Source: an uncultured Sulfitobacter sp. (GTDB lineage: Bacteria > Pseudomonadota > Alphaproteobacteria > Rhodobacterales > Rhodobacteraceae). From it: DNA of 64,000 nucleotides. The notes beneath the pieces are model-generated. The model worked only from the letters and a program-made list of their open reading frames with translations, was not told the origin of the DNA and ran no database searches. The position numbers and the translations under genes were made by a program. The stretch covers positions 62,001-126,000 of the forward strand of contig CAKZPD010000022.1 of the NCBI GenBank assembly GCA_937138475.1, given 5' to 3'. Shown here one piece after another: positions 60,929 to 64,000 of the stretch (position 1 is its first letter; each line of letters begins with the position of its first letter).

Positions 60929-62306
60929 ACTGATTTCGCCCGCGGTTCTTGGCCGCATAAAGCGCCTTGTCAGCGGCCTGAACCAGATGTTCGGCATCGG
61001 GGGTTTCAAAGCGCCCGCCAACCGGCAGCAGCCCGCCAATCGCCAGACCAATGGAAATGGTCACGGCAATTGGGGTTTTGGATCCGGGCACCACGAAACC
61101 GTGTTCAGACATCAGGTTGCACAGCCGGCTGGCGGCGATGCGCGCTTCGTTGATCGAGGTGGCCGGCATGACAATCAGAAATTCCTCGCCGCCGATGCGC
61201 GCCACCAGATCGACGGCGCGCAGGTTCTGGCGCAAACGGCGGGCGGTTTCAATCAGCACCGCATCGCCGCTGGCGTGGCCATAATGATCGTTGATCCGCT
61301 TGAAATGATCCAGATCGGCCAGCATCACCGCAAAAGGCCGCCCCGAGGCAATGGAATGTTCGGCAATGCGCGCCAGATGCGGCATCGCATAGCGCCGGTT
61401 GTGCAACCCGGTCAGCGGGTCGCTGATCGCGGCCTTGATGCCGGTGCGCACCGTATCGCGCAGCCGATCGGCAATCCGTTTGCGGGCGATCAGCGCCTTG
61501 ATGCGGATGGCCGCCTCGGTTGGTTCAAAGCCGTCGGTCATCAGATCATCGGCCCCCAGATCCAGCGCATAGGCGCCAATGGCCGGATCCTTGTGCGGTT
61601 GCAGCACCATCAGCCCGGCGTGCCGTGTCGCGGCGGTGGCGCGGATTGACGACAACAATCGCAGGCTTGCGTCGGTCTTTTGTTCATCCGCGGGCAGGGC
61701 GATCAGAAACACATCGGGTTGGTGATCGGGGGTGATATCGCGCAGCGCGGTATCGGGGTGCGAGTGGCTGATCTTGGCGCGGGTATGGGCGCGCAGCATC
61801 GCGCTCCAGTCGCGGGCGGCCAGCATGTCGCGGGAAATGATCTGCACCTTGGTCGGGGCCTCAAACAGGCTGGCGCTTTCGGCAAAGCCAAGCGCCCGCG
61901 AGGTGTCATCGCGCATCTGCCATTCTGCGGTGGTGTTCTGGGCGCGGATCAGGCTGCGCACCCGCGCCAGCAAAAGCGGCTCATTTATTGGTCGGTTCAT
62001 GATTTCCTGAACCCCGGCCCCCAACGCGTCAAGGCGGTCATGCTGGGGGATGTCTGTGTCACAAACCATCACCGGAATACGCAGGGTCGGCCCCAGACGC
62101 GTCAGCGCCTTGGCCAGCTCGGCGGCGGATCCGTCGGGCAGGGTCAACGCACTGATAATAAGGTTCAAATCCGTGCTTTGCGCGATCTCAAGCGCCTCGG
62201 CCATCGTGGCAGCTTGCAAGACATCGTAAAACGCCGCGGCAAGTTTTACTTTCAAAACGATACGATTCGTTGATAGCTGGTCGATTATGAGGATTTTGCC
62301 CTGCAC
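60903..62306 (-). CDS. pleD: PleD-like two-REC diguanylate cyclase
   Basis: The 467-residue protein from the GTG at 62306 (MQGKILIIDQ) has two receiver-like domains and a GGDEF domain. The catalytic loop is VARIGGEEFLIVM near residue 380, with the inhibitory I-site Arg-Ala-Val-Asp five residues before, so cyclic-di-GMP synthesis with feedback is expected. REC1 looks degenerate: IIDQLSTNR replaces the usual acidic pair and LIISALTLPDG has Ala where the phosphoryl Asp lies. A second GTG at 62315 is less well placed relative to AAGGA. Divergent from the DUF3572 gene, a conserved neighbour in alphaproteobacteria. Confidence 0.9.
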   Translation of the reverse strand: MQGKILIIDQLSTNRIVLKVKLAAAFYDVLQAATMAEALEIAQSTDLNLIISALTLPDGSAAELAKALTRLGPTLRIPVMVCDTDIPQHDRLDALGAGVQEIMNRPINEPLLLARVRSLIRAQNTTAEWQMRDDTSRALGFAESASLFEAPTKVQIISRDMLAARDWSAMLRAHTRAKISHSHPDTALRDITPDHQPDVFLIALPADEQKTDASLRLLSSIRATAATRHAGLMVLQPHKDPAIGAYALDLGADDLMTDGFEPTEAAIRIKALIARKRIADRLRDTVRTGIKAAISDPLTGLHNRRYAMPHLARIAEHSIASGRPFAVMLADLDHFKRINDHYGHASGDAVLIETARRLRQNLRAVDLVARIGGEEFLIVMPATSINEARIAASRLCNLMSEHGFVVPGSKTPIAVTISIGLAIGGLLPVGGRFETPDAEHLVQAADKALYAAKNRGRNQFILSRPAA

Positions 62307-62402
62307 TTGCAGCACGTCCTTTCTGACGAGGTCTCATTGACCCAACTGTGCCGCTGTTATGGTTAAGAAAGCGTTTCAGCGGACAAGAATAGAAAGCATT
62401 TT

Positions 62403-62687
62403 ATGAGTTTTTCACAAGAATCGGCCGAAGTTGTGGCGCTCAAGGTTTTGGGCTGGTTGGCTGAAAACGAGGGGATGCTGATCCTGTTCATGGGCGCCTC
62501 GGGGGCGGCGGCAAGCGATTTGCAAACGCGGGCCGGGGATCCGATCTTTTTGGGGTCGGTGCTGGATTTCATCTTGATGGATGATGCCTGGGTGATTGCC
62601 GCCTGCACGGCGTGCGATCTGCCGTTTACCGCGTTGGCACCGGCGCGCGCGGCCCTGCCCGGCGGCGGCGAGGTCAGCTGGACATGA
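62403..62687 (+). CDS. DUF3572 family protein
   Basis: The 94-residue protein starts MSFSQESAEVVALKVLGWLA and contains LILFMGASGAAASDLQTRAG then FLGSVLDFILMDDAWVIAAC, typical of DUF3572. It is small, probably cytoplasmic and of unknown function, and is often beside pleD or divK in alphaproteobacteria. Its stop overlaps the start of the HAD phosphatase gene by 4 bp (ATGA), so both are cotranscribed. Confidence 0.92.
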   Translation: MSFSQESAEVVALKVLGWLAENEGMLILFMGASGAAASDLQTRAGDPIFLGSVLDFILMDDAWVIAACTACDLPFTALAPARAALPGGGEVSWT

Positions 62688-63382
62688 TCCAAGGCATCGT
62701 TTTCGACAAGGACGGCACGTTATTTGATTTCGCCGCCACATGGGAAAGCTGGGCCAAGGCGTTTTTGCTGCGGGCCAGCAACGGTGACACAGGCCAGGCG
62801 CGCCGTCTGGGCCAGGCGATTGGCTTTGATCTGGATCAGGCGCGGTTTGACCCAGACAGCATCGTGATCGCCGGCACCCCCGGTCAGATCGCCGATGCCC
62901 TGCTGCCGCATCTGCCGGGGCAGGGGCGCGCGGATCTGATCGCGATGCTGAACCAAGAGGCCGAAACCGCCCCCCAAGCCGAGGCCGTGCCGCTGCGGCC
63001 CTTGCTGGGGGCGTTGCGGGCGCGTGGTTTGGCGCTGGGGGTGGCGACCAATGATGCCGAAGGCCCGGCGCGGGCGCATCTGGACAAGGCCGGGGTGACG
63101 GGGTTGTTTGATTTTATCGCCGGCTTCGACAGTGGCTTTGGCGGCAAACCGGGGCCGGGGCAGCTGTTGGCCTTTGCCGCACAGATGGGCGTGCCGCCGC
63201 ATCAGGTGGTGATGGTGGGCGACAGCACCCATGATCTGCGCGCCGGCCGGGCGGCGGGGATGCAGGTGCTGGGCGTGCTGACCGGGCTGGCCGATGCGCA
63301 AGATCTGGCGCCGCTTGCCGATCAGGTGCTGCCCGATATCGGCGCGCTGCCCGGCTGGTTGGATGCCCAAGATAACGCGTAA
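62684..63382 (+). CDS. HAD-superfamily hydrolase, phosphoglycolate phosphatase-like
   Basis: The 232-residue phosphatase starts MIQGIVFDKDGTLFDFAATW, giving the nucleophile DKDGT (Asp8, Asp10). Motif II is LALGVATNDAEGPARAHLDK near residue 123, and motif III/IV is VVMVGDSTHDLRAGRAAGMQ near 177, with Lys in GFGGKPGPGQLLAF near 152. Its size and cap region fit the Gph/PGP-like subfamily, but the substrate is not proven. The ATG at 62684 overlaps the DUF3572 stop (ATGA); the frame start at 62612 is spurious. Confidence 0.9.
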   Translation: MIQGIVFDKDGTLFDFAATWESWAKAFLLRASNGDTGQARRLGQAIGFDLDQARFDPDSIVIAGTPGQIADALLPHLPGQGRADLIAMLNQEAETAPQAEAVPLRPLLGALRARGLALGVATNDAEGPARAHLDKAGVTGLFDFIAGFDSGFGGKPGPGQLLAFAAQMGVPPHQVVMVGDSTHDLRAGRAAGMQVLGVLTGLADAQDLAPLADQVLPDIGALPGWLDAQDNA

Positions 63383-63485
63383 GATTGGGCGCAAGATCGG
63401 GAACAGGGCCAGACCGATGGATCAACCCGCCCCCAAGGGCCGGCGCGCGGTAATTCTGCGGGCAATTGATAAAAACGACTGAATC

Positions 63486-63511
63486 CGTCGCAAATGGCAA
63501 GGTTTGCGACG
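63486..63511 (+). promoter_or_regulatory. Inverted repeat upstream of the mttB-like gene
   Basis: CGTCGCAAA (63486-63494) and TTTGCGACG (63503-63511) form a perfect 9-bp inverted repeat with an 8-base spacer, 48 bp before the mttB-like ATG. A further half-like GCGCAAATCGCAAC lies near 63531. There is no U-tract, and spacing fits a dimeric repressor or activator operator rather than a terminator. The regulator is unknown. Confidence 0.5.
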
Positions 63512-63558
63512 CGCGGCTGGGGCCTATTACGCGCAAATCGCAACAAAGGATGATTTCC

Positions 63559-64000
63559 ATGGCAGAGCCAACGACAAAACGCAGAACTCGGGGCGGAGGG
63601 CGCGCAGGCGCAGCCACGCGGCGCGGATCCGCGGTGATCGAGCAAATGCCATGGAAGCCGTCGGTCAATAATGACCGCCCGATTGAGCCGCTGACCCCCG
63701 AAGGGGTCGAGGCCATTCACGATGGCGCCATGCGCATTCTGGAAGAAATCGGGATCGAGTTTCTGAACCACGAGGCGCTGGAAATCCTGCGCAAGGCTGG
63801 CTGCACCATCAATGGTGAAAACGTGCGCATGGGCCGCGATTTCGTTATGGAATGGATCGGCAAGGCGCCATCGGAATTTACCCTGACCCCGCGCAACCTG
63901 GACCGCAAGATCACCATCGGCGGCAACAACCTGGTGTTTGGCAACGTGTCGTCTCCGCCCAACTATTGGGATATGGAGCAAGGCACCAAGAAATCGGGCA
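63559..64000 (+). CDS. MttB-family (trimethylamine/betaine) methyltransferase, cut by the window end
   Basis: The frame starts at the ATG at 63559 with AAAGGA eight bases upstream and runs open to the window end, about 147 residues. After a basic leader (KRRTRGGGRAGAATRRGSAV) it reads PIEPLTPEGVEAIHDGAMRI and LEEIGIEFLNHEALEILRKA, then NLVFGNVSSPPNYWD. These are the N-terminal motifs of the MttB family, which in non-pyrrolysine forms includes glycine betaine methyltransferase. Whether it contains pyrrolysine, and its substrate, cannot be seen here. The inverted repeat upstream probably controls it. Confidence 0.88.
   Translation, partial: MAEPTTKRRTRGGGRAGAATRRGSAVIEQMPWKPSVNNDRPIEPLTPEGVEAIHDGAMRILEEIGIEFLNHEALEILRKAGCTINGENVRMGRDFVMEWIGKAPSEFTLTPRNLDRKITIGGNNLVFGNVSSPPNYWDMEQGTKKSG

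Overview
The window is high-GC bacterial chromosome from an alphaproteobacterium, most likely of the Rhodobacteraceae / Roseobacter group. The evidence is the gene order trkA-trkH-hfq-hflX, the pleD / DUF3572 pair, the hemB / 'SufBCD complex component' pair, a HemB that lacks the cysteine zinc ligands, and a 33-bp dispersed intergenic repeat that I recall from genomes of this family. Coding density is very high and genes often overlap by 1-14 bp. I see no insertion sequence, prophage, CRISPR array, tRNA or rRNA. The first gene (SnoaL-like) and the last gene (MttB-like methyltransferase) are cut by the window edges.

Layout. 0-5.4 kb: a small lipoprotein, Trk potassium uptake (trkA, trkH), then hfq and hflX. 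5.4-10.8 kb: RluE-type pseudouridine synthase, penicillin-acylase homologue, SYLF lipoprotein, hemB and a small membrane protein. 10.9-19.4 kb: mfd, a Bcr/CflA-type exporter, a FrnE-like DsbA protein coupled to an acyl-CoA ligase, an XRE-cupin regulator and an aquaporin. 19.4-25.3 kb: a YejA-like binding protein, an intergenic region with a candidate small RNA, a 3-hydroxybutyrate dehydrogenase, a DUF502 protein and psuG-psuK. 25.3-31.5 kb: a divergent DUF4198 / HupE pair, thiE, trmJ, ctaA and an M32 carboxypeptidase. 31.6-37.7 kb: gyrA, an orphan radical SAM protein, then zwf-pgl. 37.8-45.3 kb: a GarR-like reductase, then a homoprotocatechuate meta-cleavage operon (hpaF-E-D, an aromatic amino acid decarboxylase gene, hpaG, hpaH) with divergent hpaR. 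45.4-49.8 kb: metG, an MFS transporter and a Tas-like aldo/keto reductase. 49.9-54.2 kb: a carnitine-to-glycine-betaine cluster. 54.4-58.4 kb: an HTH regulator divergent from a fatty acid desaturase, an EamA transporter, a NUDIX hydrolase and a DUF983 protein. 58.6-60.9 kb: an EF-hand protein plus an ECF sigma / small membrane protein / CpxP-like cassette. 60.9-64 kb: a PleD-like diguanylate cyclase, a DUF3572 protein, a HAD phosphatase and mttB.

Catabolic logic. The hpa operon should open and process homoprotocatechuate, and its embedded decarboxylase suggests a route from aromatic amino acids such as tyrosine or DOPA. The carnitine cluster should yield glycine betaine, and the MttB homologue at the end of the window could be a methylamine or betaine methyltransferase. 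Together they fit a marine-type heterotroph using aromatic and quaternary-amine substrates.

The most distinctive non-coding signals are eight clear copies (plus one degenerate) of the 33-bp repeat, mostly placed just after gene ends in the gene's orientation; a compact candidate sRNA at about 21,329-21,440 with near-consensus promoter, two hairpins and a U-tract; and inverted repeats in front of mttB and the EF-hand / ECF genes. I found no clear defence island or other wholly new protein system.
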